A DNA stretch of 35,680 nt from CAYWBU01 sp942491525. GTDB taxonomy: Bacteria; Desulfobacterota; Desulfomonilia; UBA1062. The position numbers were made by a program, and so were the translations under genes. Below, piece after piece: positions 25,452-33,611 of this stretch. Location of the stretch: positions 1-35,680 of the forward strand of contig CALOBW010000062.1 of assembly GCA_942491525.1 (NCBI GenBank), given 5' to 3'. Position 1 is the first letter of the stretch. The number at the start of each line of letters is the position of its first letter. Below the pieces are notes generated by a model, which worked only from the letters and a program-made list of their open reading frames with translations, was not told where the DNA came from and ran no database searches.

Positions 25452-25937
25452 ATGAAGTTTAAAAATATATCATTATTATTTCTAAGTCTTAGTTTGATGT
25501 GTGGGTGTGCTTCTTTTACGGTTAACGATGATGGCTTAATTGAAGAGTTAATGGTTAGTCGTGAGATTACAAGTGTATGTAAATCTCAAGATGCATTATT
25601 CGATCTGTCTAAAAGGTGGATAATGTTAAATGTATCATCCGAAAAGCATCCGATAAAATATGAGAACAAAAAAAACGGTGAAATTTTTGGTGATGTTAAG
25701 TTTTCTCCAGCAAAGATTAATAAGTTCGTGATGTTTGATGGGTCTCAGATTGGGGCTAAACTTGTTATAGAAGTATCTGATAATTATTGTCGGATACAGC
25801 TGAGTGAGGGAGGGATTTATATGGGACAAAAACCACTCTCGCATAGCTTGAATTCTGAGGTTAAAGAAATAAGAAAGGAATTGACTCGTCGCATTGACCT
25901 ATTTGAAGAGTTTCTATTGTCGGAAAGCGACTGTTAA
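25452..25937 (+). CDS. Small lipoprotein, DUF4468-like (third of three)
   Basis: A 161-residue lipoprotein (LFLSLSLMCGCASF). The layout is the same: a helix (DALFDLSKRWIMLN), then YENKKNGEIFGDVKF, further strands (GAKLVIEVSDNYCRIQLSEG) and a C-terminal helix. ATG 25452 has GAGGAGC just upstream and begins the signal peptide; the frame extends 26 codons further without one. It is 37 nt after the second member. Like its neighbours it is AT-rich and of unknown function. Confidence 0.65.
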   Translation: MKFKNISLLFLSLSLMCGCASFTVNDDGLIEELMVSREITSVCKSQDALFDLSKRWIMLNVSSEKHPIKYENKKNGEIFGDVKFSPAKINKFVMFDGSQIGAKLVIEVSDNYCRIQLSEGGIYMGQKPLSHSLNSEVKEIRKELTRRIDLFEEFLLSESDC

Positions 25938-26060
25938 TTTGTACGACTAGCATTGATGTCTTGCTCTTTGTAGTCACGGAAATCAGAGTCAGAGTAATAT
26001 TCTGATTGCCAACGACTAACTGCACATATCTGCTATATACCTGCACTCTCACAAACAAAC

Positions 26061-26088
26061 CACGGGCAAGCATCCCGCTTAGCCCGTG
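26061..26088 (-). terminator. Intrinsic terminator of the TPR protein gene
   Basis: CACGGGC (26061-26067) pairs with GCCCGTG (26082-26088), extended by AAGC/GCTT with one bulge. On the minus strand it is followed by GTTTGTTTG, a T-rich stretch, 12 nt after the stop of the gene ending at 26101. Confidence 0.65.
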
Positions 26089-26100
26089 CCACTCACATAT

Positions 26101-27294
26101 TTATTCTTCCATCTCTTTCTTCAACTTCTCAATCTTGAGCAGCACGCCTCTATTTTCCAGGGCCAGATAGGGGTCTGCATCAGGATCCAGCTTTGCAACC
26201 CTGTCCAGCACAATCTGAGCTTCCGCATAGCGTTTCTTGTAGATCAGGATATCGGCCTGGCCGTAGTACATGTAAAATTTGGTGGGATAGATCAGTTCGC
26301 CCACTTCGAGCATGTTGATGGCCTGCTGCACGTTGACACCGGCCAGGTTCATGCCTTTTTCGGTGGTCCAGCCGCCGGCTGTGATCATGGTGGAGAGGGC
26401 CAGTCCGGGCCCCAGGTAGCTGTAGAGCGGATTTTCAATGCCGCAGAAGAGGCTGTGGGTGGTTATGGGGATGACGGATTGGGCCTGGATTGCCAGCGGC
26501 TTTGATTCAATGGAGCGGGCGATGCAGATGAAGTACCAGTAGCGGGCCGGGGCAAAATGCTCATTGAGCTCAATGGCGGCTTTGCCATATGTGATGGCGC
26601 GTTCAAAGAGCTCAGTTGATACCGGATTGTCGCGGTAGTAGTGATAGTTGGCCAGGTCATAGTTGACGCGGCAGGCCCAGCTCTGGACCAGATAGTCGTC
26701 CGGATATTTCTCGGCCAGCTTTTCAATTAGGCTGCGGGCTTTTTCGCCGTTCTTGATATCCAGCTGACGCGCGGCATAGAGGTTGACAAATTCCGGCCAC
26801 TCGGCCCGCTTGGCAAAGGGCGGCAGCACATAGCCCGAGGGCAGGGGCGCCAGCTGATTGATCCAGTGCCCATATTTTCCTGTCACATAGTCTCTGCCCC
26901 CGGCGTAGGCGGCCGCGGCCATCAGATTTTTAAAGGCAAAGATGTTGCTGGGGTCTTTCTGCAGAGCGCGGTCGGCATAGGTCTCGGCGGTGGCATAGTT
27001 TTCAAAGCGTTTGATCGGTGAGTAGCTGGCTTTGGCAAAATAGGTGCGGCTGAGCCAGATATCCGGCTCGGGTCTGTCGGGATGGCTTTCCGCCAGCTCC
27101 TTGGCCAGCTCAATGATTTTGTTCAGATTCTTGCCGTTCCAGTGCTCGGCCCAGAGTTCGTCCATCTGCTGCCAGCGTTTGTCGTAATCGGGGGTGGCGG
27201 GCAGCATCTCCCAGACCCAGGCTTCGCTGGCGAAGAGGGGCGTTGTCAGTAGGCAGAGGATAATCGTGCAGAAAAAAAGATGAAGAGTTCTCAT
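26101..27294 (-). CDS. Secreted tetratricopeptide-repeat protein
   Basis: A 397-residue exported protein with a signal peptide (FFCTIILCLLTTPLFASEA). It is mostly helical, with TPR-like repeats: KIIELAKELAESHPDRPEPDIWLSRTY, AETYADRALQKDPSNIFAFK, KARSLIEKLAEKYPDDYLVQSW, KAAIELNEHFAPARYWYF and AQIVLDRVAKLDPDADPYLALE. It resembles the TRAP-transporter-associated TatT type, but no TRAP genes are near. AAGGAGA precedes ATG 27294. It is probably a periplasmic scaffold; the partner is unknown. Confidence 0.7.
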   Translation of the reverse strand: MRTLHLFFCTIILCLLTTPLFASEAWVWEMLPATPDYDKRWQQMDELWAEHWNGKNLNKIIELAKELAESHPDRPEPDIWLSRTYFAKASYSPIKRFENYATAETYADRALQKDPSNIFAFKNLMAAAAYAGGRDYVTGKYGHWINQLAPLPSGYVLPPFAKRAEWPEFVNLYAARQLDIKNGEKARSLIEKLAEKYPDDYLVQSWACRVNYDLANYHYYRDNPVSTELFERAITYGKAAIELNEHFAPARYWYFICIARSIESKPLAIQAQSVIPITTHSLFCGIENPLYSYLGPGLALSTMITAGGWTTEKGMNLAGVNVQQAINMLEVGELIYPTKFYMYYGQADILIYKKRYAEAQIVLDRVAKLDPDADPYLALENRGVLLKIEKLKKEMEE

Positions 27295-27406
27295 GTTGTT
27301 CTCCTTAGTCCGTCCGTCCAGATTAGCATATTGTAAAGATGAATTAAATGGCGGCTTTAACAATCTCCACCTTGAATCCCCTGCCCGATAGCCTTATAAA
27401 AACACT

Positions 27407-27577
27407 ATGCCTTTCATAAACATGCCAGGAGTCAAGGGTAAGGTCTACGTGCCGATCGATCACGGCGCCAAGAAGCATCCCTGCGCCGACTGCTTCTCGT
27501 GCCAGTGGTGTAGCGATATGCGCTGCGCCACCTGCCTGCATCAGAAGAAGTGCAAGGCCCGCGATAAAAAGATCTAG
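27407..27577 (+). CDS. Small cysteine-rich protein with CxxCxxCxxC motif, possible Fe-S protein
   Basis: A 56-residue gene. After MPFINMPGVKGKVYVP come seven cysteines: 26, 29, 32 and 35 (CADCFSCQWC), then 40, 43 and 49. The first four have ferredoxin-like CxxCxxCxxC spacing but no following Pro, so either a [4Fe-4S] cluster or zinc is possible. The protein is basic outside the motif. I recall similar small proteins in anaerobic bacteria, with no function known. No strong ribosome binding site is visible before ATG 27407. It lies head-to-head with the TPR gene, with an AT-rich palindrome downstream. Confidence 0.55.
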   Translation: MPFINMPGVKGKVYVPIDHGAKKHPCADCFSCQWCSDMRCATCLHQKKCKARDKKI

Positions 27578-27596
27578 CCTCTTGCCCGTTCAGATT

Positions 27597-27619
27597 CGAT
27601 AATTATCATCTAATTATCG
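27597..27619. repeat. AT-rich perfect inverted repeat
   Basis: CGATAATTA-TCATC-TAATTATCG, a perfect 9-bp inverted repeat, begins 19 nt after the Cys-rich gene. It could be an operator for downstream genes or part of a weak terminator; there is no U-tract. Confidence 0.45.
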
Positions 27620-27644
27620 GCCTCATACGGCCCGGGTGATATCA

Positions 27645-27776
27645 ATGTACATGTTGGTTCTGACCTGTGATCTGTTGAGGAAACCCGTCCTGGCGCTGCC
27701 CCGGCGTCTGCTCATGCGTCACATGCTCAAGGTTCTGATCCTCTCCACGGTGGTGGTTTACAGCCTGGTCCTCTGA
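27645..27776 (+). CDS. Possible 43-residue membrane peptide
   Basis: ATG 27645 opens a 43-codon frame with a basic N-terminal half (RKPVLALPRRLLMRHM) and a hydrophobic C-terminus (VLILSTVVVYSLVL). No clear ribosome binding site precedes it, and I recognise no family. It may be only a chance frame in the leader of the MFS transporter gene. Confidence 0.25.
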   Translation: MYMLVLTCDLLRKPVLALPRRLLMRHMLKVLILSTVVVYSLVL

Positions 27777-27839
27777 TTTTTGATTGATTCCAAAAGCTGA
27801 AGCGCTTATTCTGCATCACATTAAATTTTTTGAGGTGTT

Positions 27840-29129
27840 ATGATGCAGAATGACAGGAAGGCCGTCTTCGGGTGGACCATGTATGATTGGGCGAACTCCG
27901 CCTTTGCCACCACCGTGATGGCCGGTTTCTTTCAGGTGTTTTTCAAGGAGTATTGGAGTGTCGGCGCCGACGCCACGCTCAGTCTGGCCCGGCTTGGCGG
28001 CGCCAACTTCATGGCCGGTATCCTGGTGGCGCTCTCGGCCCCTATTCTGGGCGCCATTGCCGACAAGGGCACGGCGCGCAAGAAGATGCTGCTGGCCTTC
28101 GCCTTCCTGGGCATGGCCATGACCTGCGGGCTCTACTTCATCTCCCAGGGCAACTGGCAAATAGCGGTGCTGGTCTATGTGCTGGCCACGGTCGGCTTCT
28201 CGGGCGCCAACGTCTTCTATGATGCTTTGATCACGGCTGTCTCTAACGAGGAACGCATGGACTTCATCTCGGCCCTCGGCTTTGCCCTGGGTTATCTGGG
28301 CGGCGGCCTGCTCTTTGCGGTCAACCTGGCCATGTACCTCAAACCCGAGCTCTTCGGCATCCCGGATGCCAATATGGCCATTCGGCTCTCATTCCTGAGC
28401 GTGGGCATCTGGTGGGCAATATTCACCATCCCGCTGATCATCTGGGTCAAGGAGCCCGAAAATCCCGAGGCGGCCAGTGATTTAAACCCCATCGCGGCCG
28501 GCTTCGGCCAGCTGGCCAAGACTCTCTCAGAGATCAGGCAGCTTAAACCGATCTTCCTCTTTCTACTGGCCTACTGGTGCTACATCGACGGCGTGCACAC
28601 CATCATCCGCATGGCCATGGCCTATGGCCTGTCACTGGGCTTCCAGGCCCAGGATCTGGTGCCGGTGCTGCTGATCGTGCAGTTTGTGGGCTTCCCGGCC
28701 GCCATCATCTACGGCTATGCTGGTGAGAAGGTCGGCACGCGTAAGGCGATCTTCTTCGGCATCTTCATCTATCTGCTGCTGAGCATCTTTGGTGCCTTCA
28801 TTCATGAGAAGAATCACTTCTACATGATGGGCGTCATGATCGGTCTGGTGCAGGGCGGGCTGCAGGCCATGAGCCGCTCCTACTTCGGTAAGATCATCCC
28901 CATCGAGAAGTCGGCCGAGTACTTCGGCTTCTACAACATGATGGGCAAGTTCGCGGCCGTGCTGGGTCCCCTGATTATGGGCGGCGTCGGCCTGCTGGCA
29001 GCCAGCGCCGGTCTGGGCGAGGATCTCTCGATCCGGGTCAGCATCGTGGCCGTGGGTCTGCTCTTCATCATGGGCGGCATCCTCTTCTACTTTGTGGATG
29101 AGAATGCAACCCTCAAGGAGCAGGTCTGA
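27840..29129 (+). CDS. MFS transporter, UMF1/Atg22-like family
   Basis: A 429-residue membrane protein with about 12 transmembrane segments. The start YDWANSAFATTVMAGFFQVFF is the hallmark of the UMF1 (Atg22-like) subgroup, and GAIADKGTARKKMLL is the MFS loop 2-3 motif. Atg22 exports amino acids from fungal vacuoles; bacterial members have no proven substrate. ATG 27840 and ATG 27843 are adjacent, and GAGGTG upstream fits either. The stop overlaps the start of the PPC-domain gene (TGATG). Confidence 0.88.
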   Translation: MMQNDRKAVFGWTMYDWANSAFATTVMAGFFQVFFKEYWSVGADATLSLARLGGANFMAGILVALSAPILGAIADKGTARKKMLLAFAFLGMAMTCGLYFISQGNWQIAVLVYVLATVGFSGANVFYDALITAVSNEERMDFISALGFALGYLGGGLLFAVNLAMYLKPELFGIPDANMAIRLSFLSVGIWWAIFTIPLIIWVKEPENPEAASDLNPIAAGFGQLAKTLSEIRQLKPIFLFLLAYWCYIDGVHTIIRMAMAYGLSLGFQAQDLVPVLLIVQFVGFPAAIIYGYAGEKVGTRKAIFFGIFIYLLLSIFGAFIHEKNHFYMMGVMIGLVQGGLQAMSRSYFGKIIPIEKSAEYFGFYNMMGKFAAVLGPLIMGGVGLLAASAGLGEDLSIRVSIVAVGLLFIMGGILFYFVDENATLKEQV

Positions 29130-29572
29130 TGCGCTACTCAGAAGCCCGCCCGGGCCGCGTCTTCGTGATCCGGCTGGAGGACGGCGATATCCTGCATGAG
29201 GAGCTTGAGAAGTTTGCCGCCGCCAAGGGCATCAAAGCTGCCAGCCTGATCGCCCTGGGCGGTGCCGACAAGGGCAGCAAGATTGTGGTCGGCCCGGCCG
29301 AGGCCCGCGCAAACCCGGTGGTGCCCATGCTGCACGAGTTGAGCGAGGTGCATGAGATCGCGGCCACCGGCACCATCTTTCCCAATGAAGAGGGCCAGCC
29401 TGTGCTGCATATGCACATGGCCGGCGGCCGGGCAGGCTATGCCACAGCCGGCTGCGTGCGCGCCGGCGTACGCGTCTGGCACGTGCTTGAAGTCATCTTA
29501 TACGAACTGATCGACTGCGATTCAAAACGCCTGCTCGAAGAGGCTTCCGGCTTTGAACTGCTCAATCCTTGA
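29129..29572 (+). CDS. PPC/DUF296-domain protein
   Basis: A 147-residue protein made of one PPC (DUF296) domain. RVFVIRLEDGDILHEELEKF begins the fold; ASLIALGGADKGSKIVVGP, LHMHMAGGR and AGVRVWHVLEVILYEL are typical. In plants the domain accompanies AT-hooks; stand-alone bacterial copies form trimers and may bind a metal through clustered His residues. Binding of a ligand or metal is more likely than DNA binding here. It is translationally coupled to the MFS transporter, so a linked sensor or modifying role is possible. Confidence 0.8.
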   Translation: MRYSEARPGRVFVIRLEDGDILHEELEKFAAAKGIKAASLIALGGADKGSKIVVGPAEARANPVVPMLHELSEVHEIAATGTIFPNEEGQPVLHMHMAGGRAGYATAGCVRAGVRVWHVLEVILYELIDCDSKRLLEEASGFELLNP

Positions 29573-29648
29573 CCCCTGCGGTGATGTTGGGTATCTGTTT
29601 TGAGAAAATTCCGGGGAATTTCCCGGACCCTAATAAGGAGATTTAGAT

Positions 29649-30137
29649 ATGGTTATTTTTAAGACTACTTATGGCGAGATCAAACTGGAGCTTTTTGAAG
29701 ACAAGGCTCCCATCACGGTTAAGAACTTCAAGGAGTATGTTGAGAACGGCTTCTATGCCGGCACCATCTTCCACCGCGTGATTCCTGACTTTGTTATCCA
29801 GGGCGGCGGCATGACAGCCGACATGCGCGAGAAGCAGACAAATGCCCCCATCAAGAATGAGGCTGACAACGGTCTCAAGAATGAGCGCGGCTCGCTCTCA
29901 ATGGCCCGCACCCAGGCTGTTGACTCCGCCACCTCCCAGTTCTTCATCAACCTCAAGGACAATACCTTCCTGGATCACGGCGCTCGTGACTTCGGCTATG
30001 CCGTCTTTGCCAAGGTTGTCGAGGGCATGGATGTTGTTGATAAAATCGCGGCCGTCAAGACCGGTAATGCCGGCTTCCACCAGGATGTACCCATGGAGGC
30101 CATTGAGATCGTTTCGGCCGAGATTGTCGAGGATTGA
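29649..30137 (+). CDS. Peptidyl-prolyl cis-trans isomerase, cyclophilin type (cytoplasmic)
   Basis: A 162-residue cyclophilin that catalyses cis-trans isomerisation of X-Pro bonds. The active-site stretch FHRVIPDFVIQGGG carries Arg43, Phe48 and Gln51; SMARTQAVDSATSQFFIN and GYAVFAKVVEGMDVVDKI complete the signature. No signal peptide is present, so it is cytoplasmic (PpiB-like). TAAGGAG lies 8 nt before the start. It heads a run of five genes to 32306. Confidence 0.93.
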   Translation: MVIFKTTYGEIKLELFEDKAPITVKNFKEYVENGFYAGTIFHRVIPDFVIQGGGMTADMREKQTNAPIKNEADNGLKNERGSLSMARTQAVDSATSQFFINLKDNTFLDHGARDFGYAVFAKVVEGMDVVDKIAAVKTGNAGFHQDVPMEAIEIVSAEIVED

Positions 30138-30139
30138 TC

Positions 30140-30730
30140 ATGAAACGGGCGCTGCTGATTATCTGTATCTTGTTGGCCGGTTGTGCCCATAAACCTGTTA
30201 AGCCCGCGGAGCCGGTTGCGGCCGGCCCCATGGGCGAGACCAAGGTGCTGATCGAGACCAGTATGGGCGATATCAAGGCCGAGCTTTATGATTCGAAGGC
30301 GCCCATCACGGTGGCTAATTTCAGGGATTATATCGCCGGTGGCCTCTATGAGGACACCATTTTCCACCGCGTGATTCCTGGTTTTATGATCCAGGGCGGC
30401 GGCTTCGACGTCAATATGCGCGAGGGCATGACCTACGCTCCGATCGAGAATGAGGCCCATAACGGACTGAAGAACAGACGCGGCACCCTGGCTATGGCGC
30501 GCACCAATGTGATTGATTCCGCCACTTCCCAGTTCTTCATAAATTTGAACGACAATTTTCTGCTGGATCATGGCAAGCGTGACTACGGCTATGCCGTTTT
30601 CGGCAGGGTTATCGAGGGTATGGAGATTGTCGACCGTATCGCAGCGGTCAGGACCGGCAGCAGGGGCATGCATCAGGATGTGCCGCTAGAGCCGGTGATA
30701 ATCAGGTCCATCAGAATTATTGAGGAGTAG
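30140..30730 (+). CDS. Peptidyl-prolyl cis-trans isomerase, cyclophilin-type lipoprotein
   Basis: A second cyclophilin with a lipoprotein signal (ALLIICILLAGCAHK) and a short Pro/Ala linker. Active-site residues are the same: FHRVIPGFMIQGGG, then ATSQFFINLND and GYAVFGRVIEGMEIVDRI. It is a close paralogue of the preceding gene and starts 2 nt after its stop, so a tandem duplication gave one copy for the cytoplasm and one for the envelope. ATG 30140 gives the signal peptide directly. Confidence 0.9.
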   Translation: MKRALLIICILLAGCAHKPVKPAEPVAAGPMGETKVLIETSMGDIKAELYDSKAPITVANFRDYIAGGLYEDTIFHRVIPGFMIQGGGFDVNMREGMTYAPIENEAHNGLKNRRGTLAMARTNVIDSATSQFFINLNDNFLLDHGKRDYGYAVFGRVIEGMEIVDRIAAVRTGSRGMHQDVPLEPVIIRSIRIIEE

Positions 30731-30733
30731 GTT

Positions 30734-31060
30734 GTGAAGAGATTCATGATTGCCTGTGCGCTCATTCTGTTGCTGGGCGGCTGCGCCCAGGAGGGTGAGG
30801 CCGAGAAGGCCGGCAAGAAGATTGACCGGGCCATTGAGGACGTTAAGGATAAGTTCTCCAATGAGGGGCCGGCTGAACGGGCCGGTAAGAAGATCGATAA
30901 GATGATCAAGGATACGGCCACCAAGGTTGAGCGCACGGCTGATGAAGTTGAGCGGGCCGTGCAGGATGCCGCCGATAAGGTTGAAGCTTCCATTGATGAG
31001 GCCACGGAAGCGGCTTCGGATAAGGCTGAAGACATCCGTAAGACGGTTGACGGCAAGTAA
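30734..31060 (+). CDS. Small lipoprotein with amphipathic helical repeats
   Basis: A 108-residue lipoprotein from GTG 30734 (CALILLLGGCAQ, Cys17). The mature part is almost all charged amphipathic helix with near-repeats AEKAGKKIDRAIEDVKDK and AERAGKKIDKMIKDTATK, then Ala/Glu/Asp/Lys-rich turns. It resembles apolipoprotein- or LEA-like proteins and YtxH-type stress proteins. Perhaps it lines or tethers membranes or peptidoglycan; there is no family with known function. It lies between the cyclophilin and YcgN genes, overlapping the latter by one base (TAATG). Confidence 0.75.
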   Translation: MKRFMIACALILLLGGCAQEGEAEKAGKKIDRAIEDVKDKFSNEGPAERAGKKIDKMIKDTATKVERTADEVERAVQDAADKVEASIDEATEAASDKAEDIRKTVDGK

Positions 31061-31500
31061 TGGCACCTTTCTGGCAGGTTAAGCCCCTGGCCGCCATGAG
31101 TCTGGACGAGTGGGAGCAGCTTTGCGACGGCTGCGGGCGCTGCTGTCTGAAGAAGATGGAGCTGCCTGACGGCACGGTGCGCTATACGCGGGTGGCCTGC
31201 ACCCTGCTGGACATTGAGCACTGCCGCTGCCGGGCCTATGCGGATCGCGGCCGCAAGGTGCTGACCTGCATGGTTTTGAGTTCCGAATTTGTGGCCAACC
31301 ACGCCTATCTGTTGCCCTCCACCTGCGCCTACCGCCTGCTGCAGGAGGGGCGGCGGCTGCCTGAGTGGCATCATCTGGTCTGCGGCGATCCGGACCGGGT
31401 TCATCAGCTGGGTTTCTCAGTCATGGGCCGCGTGATCAGCGAAGACTATGTGCACCCCGATGATCTTGAGGATCTGGCCATTGAGGAGGATGAGGTCTGA
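31060..31500 (+). CDS. YcgN/UPF0260-family cysteine cluster protein
   Basis: A 146-residue member of UPF0260 (YcgN, YkgJ-like Cys cluster). PFWQVKPLAAMSLDEWEQLC opens it, and the CDGCGRCCLKK cluster has Cys22, 25, 28 and 29. Later motifs are VACTLLD, CRCRAYADR, LPSTCAYRL and WHHLVCGDP. The cluster is expected to bind Zn or Fe-S; the biochemical role is unknown. Start and stop overlap both neighbours (TAATG, TGATG), so it is fully within the operon. Confidence 0.92.
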   Translation: MAPFWQVKPLAAMSLDEWEQLCDGCGRCCLKKMELPDGTVRYTRVACTLLDIEHCRCRAYADRGRKVLTCMVLSSEFVANHAYLLPSTCAYRLLQEGRRLPEWHHLVCGDPDRVHQLGFSVMGRVISEDYVHPDDLEDLAIEEDEV

Positions 31501-32306
31501 TGAGTCCCTGGCGCATGAAGATCAATGAAATTATTTTTGGTTCTGAAACAAGGGCCGGTAAGATATTTGATCTGCTGCTGATTATAAGCATTGTACTGAG
31601 TGTGCTGCTGGTCATGGCCGACAGTGTGCGCAGCCTTAATTTGCGTTACGGCCAGTGGCTCCTCTATGCCGAGTGGTTCTTCACCATTCTCTTCTCGATT
31701 GAATATGCGCTGCGCCTGATCTGCGTCAGCCGGCCCTGGCACTATGCGCGCTCCTTTTACGGCATCATTGATCTGCTGGCGATCCTGCCCAGCTATCTGA
31801 GCCTGCTGATACCGGGTGCCCGCTACTTTCTGGTGCTCCGGTTTCTGCGCGTGTTGCGGATCTTCAGAATCCTGAAGCTGGCCAAGTATGTCAGCGAGGC
31901 CAGCTTTCTGCTGGGCGCCATCCGCTCGGCCAAGCGCAAGATCATAGTTTTTCTGGTGGATGTGGTGATCCTGGTCTGCATTCTGGGATCTTTCATGTAT
32001 ATTATTGAGGGCGAGGCCAACGGTTTCACCAGCATTCCGCGCAGCATCTACTGGGCCATTGTGACCCTGACCACCGTCGGTTACGGCGATATTTCACCGC
32101 AGACCAATCTGGGGCAGTTTGTGGCCGCAATTATCATGATTATGGGTTTTGCGATTCTGGCTGTGCCCACCGGTATCATCAGCGCTGAAATGACCCATGA
32201 GATGCTCTCCAAGAAGTCCAACATCAGCTGTCCGCACTGCGGATCTGACGGCCATAAGCAGGATGCCAGATTCTGCCGCATCTGTGGCGGCGAGCTCAAT
32301 CCTTGA
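31500..32306 (+). CDS. Voltage-gated K+ channel with C-terminal zinc ribbon
   Basis: A 268-residue six-transmembrane channel. S1-S3 span about 21-100. The S4 voltage sensor RFLRVLRIFRILK is at 114-126, and the pore loop has the selectivity filter TVGYGD (192-197) before S6 (about 207-227). The cytoplasmic tail adds a zinc ribbon: CPHC (Cys244, 247) and CRIC (Cys259, 262), followed by GGEL. Such a ribbon could act as a tetramer or redox/metal sensor. The gene overlaps the upstream stop (TGATG). Its last 11 nt overlap the convergent STAS gene. Confidence 0.9.
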   Translation: MSPWRMKINEIIFGSETRAGKIFDLLLIISIVLSVLLVMADSVRSLNLRYGQWLLYAEWFFTILFSIEYALRLICVSRPWHYARSFYGIIDLLAILPSYLSLLIPGARYFLVLRFLRVLRIFRILKLAKYVSEASFLLGAIRSAKRKIIVFLVDVVILVCILGSFMYIIEGEANGFTSIPRSIYWAIVTLTTVGYGDISPQTNLGQFVAAIIMIMGFAILAVPTGIISAEMTHEMLSKKSNISCPHCGSDGHKQDARFCRICGGELNP

Positions 32307-32607
32307 TGCCCATCAGAACCTTGTAGAACTGCGACTCTTCGAATATCTTGGCCAGCTGTCTGGGAAAGATCACCTTGTAGTTGATCGGCCGCTCAAGCTC
32401 CATTGAGAGCTTCTTGGCCATCATGATTACCTGGATGCAGGTCATGTCGATGGAGCGGATCTGCTGCAGGTCAAGTTCAAGGTTCTGTCCGTGATCGATG
32501 GTATCGCCCAGGATGCGTTTGAGACGCGCGGCCTGCTTGCCGCTCAGGTCTCCCGTGACCGCCACCTGGCGAAGCCCCGGTGCTTCATTGATGGTAAATA
32601 TCTCCAT
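32296..32607 (-). CDS. STAS-domain protein (anti-anti-sigma factor-like)
   Basis: A 103-residue single STAS domain: VAVTGDLSGKQAARLKRIL, then LELDLQQIRSIDMTCIQVIM. The usual phosphorylatable Ser/Thr lies in the D-(S/T) turn; here it is Thr in DMTCIQ. It may regulate a partner-switching module, but no RsbW-like kinase is in the window. ATG 32607 has GGAGA upstream. It overlaps the channel gene tail-to-tail by 11 nt. Confidence 0.7.
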   Translation of the reverse strand: MEIFTINEAPGLRQVAVTGDLSGKQAARLKRILGDTIDHGQNLELDLQQIRSIDMTCIQVIMMAKKLSMELERPINYKVIFPRQLAKIFEESQFYKVLMGIKD

Positions 32608-32694
32608 GTCGTCTCCTGTTTTAATAATATTATTGATGGAGTGATGGTCAATATGGGTTTGGCAAGCCGCGCCTGAAGCGTGTATAGGTGGAAT

Positions 32695-33606
32695 ATGTCA
32701 GACAGAAAATTAATCGCCATGGGCACCGGTTCGCAGGTGCCCGGGCGCTTCAGAAATCAGAACGGTTACTTTCTGCGTTGGGATGATGAGGGGCTGCTCT
32801 TTGATCCCGGCGAGGGCTCCCAGCGCCAGATGATCTATTGCGGTGTCTCGGCCAGTGAGATCACCAAGATCTTCATCACCCACTTTCATGGCGACCACTG
32901 CCTGGGGCTGGCCGGCATCCTGCAGCGCATTTCGCTGGACCGGGTATCTCATCCGGTCGAGGTCTACTTTCCGGCCTCGGGCGAGCACTACTTCAATAAT
33001 CTGTTTGATGCGGCCATCTACTATAAGGGCGGCCACATCGTACCTAAACCCATTGCTGATGAGGGGATCGTCTTTGAGGACAGCCGCATGACAATCGAGG
33101 CCCGGCGCCTGGAGCATCCGGTCGAGGTCTTCGGTTACCGCCTGCAGGAGAAGGACAGTTTCACCATGCGGCCTGAAAAACTCAGAGAGTTGGGGATCAG
33201 CGGGCTTGAGGTTGGGCAGCTCAAGGCACGGGGCCGTCTCGGGACTGTCCGCATTGAGGATGTGGCCCACGTGAGGCGAGGGCAGGGCTATGCCCATATC
33301 ATGGACACTAAAGTTTGTGAGAATGCCGCTAAACTGGCCCGCGGCGCCGATATGGTGCTGATGGAGACCACCTATCTGGATGACAATCTTGAGTGTGCCG
33401 CCGAGTATGGTCACCTGACCGCCAGCCAGGCCGCCACAATCGCGCATGCGGCCGGCGCCGGCAAACTGCTCATGGCCCACTACTCGCATCGTTACACGGA
33501 CTCCAGACTCTTTGAAGTTGAAGCCGGACGCATCCACCCTGATGTCAAGGCGCTGGAGGATGGCGATGTGGTTGAGATGCCCAGGCGGGAGCGGCAGCTG
33601 ACTTGA
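32695..33606 (+). CDS. rnz: Ribonuclease Z
   Basis: A 303-residue metallo-beta-lactamase-fold tRNase that cuts the 3' trailer of tRNA precursors. The zinc motif HFHGDH gives His63, His65, Asp67 and His68; further signatures are LLFDPGEGSQRQM at the start, METTYLDD and LMAHYSHRYTDS near the end. Length matches the E. coli enzyme. ATG 32695 has AGGTGG upstream; the frame extends 5 codons further without a better site. A minus-strand terminator lies just after its stop. Confidence 0.93.
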   Translation: MSDRKLIAMGTGSQVPGRFRNQNGYFLRWDDEGLLFDPGEGSQRQMIYCGVSASEITKIFITHFHGDHCLGLAGILQRISLDRVSHPVEVYFPASGEHYFNNLFDAAIYYKGGHIVPKPIADEGIVFEDSRMTIEARRLEHPVEVFGYRLQEKDSFTMRPEKLRELGISGLEVGQLKARGRLGTVRIEDVAHVRRGQGYAHIMDTKVCENAAKLARGADMVLMETTYLDDNLECAAEYGHLTASQAATIAHAAGAGKLLMAHYSHRYTDSRLFEVEAGRIHPDVKALEDGDVVEMPRRERQLT

Positions 33607-33611
33607 AAAAG

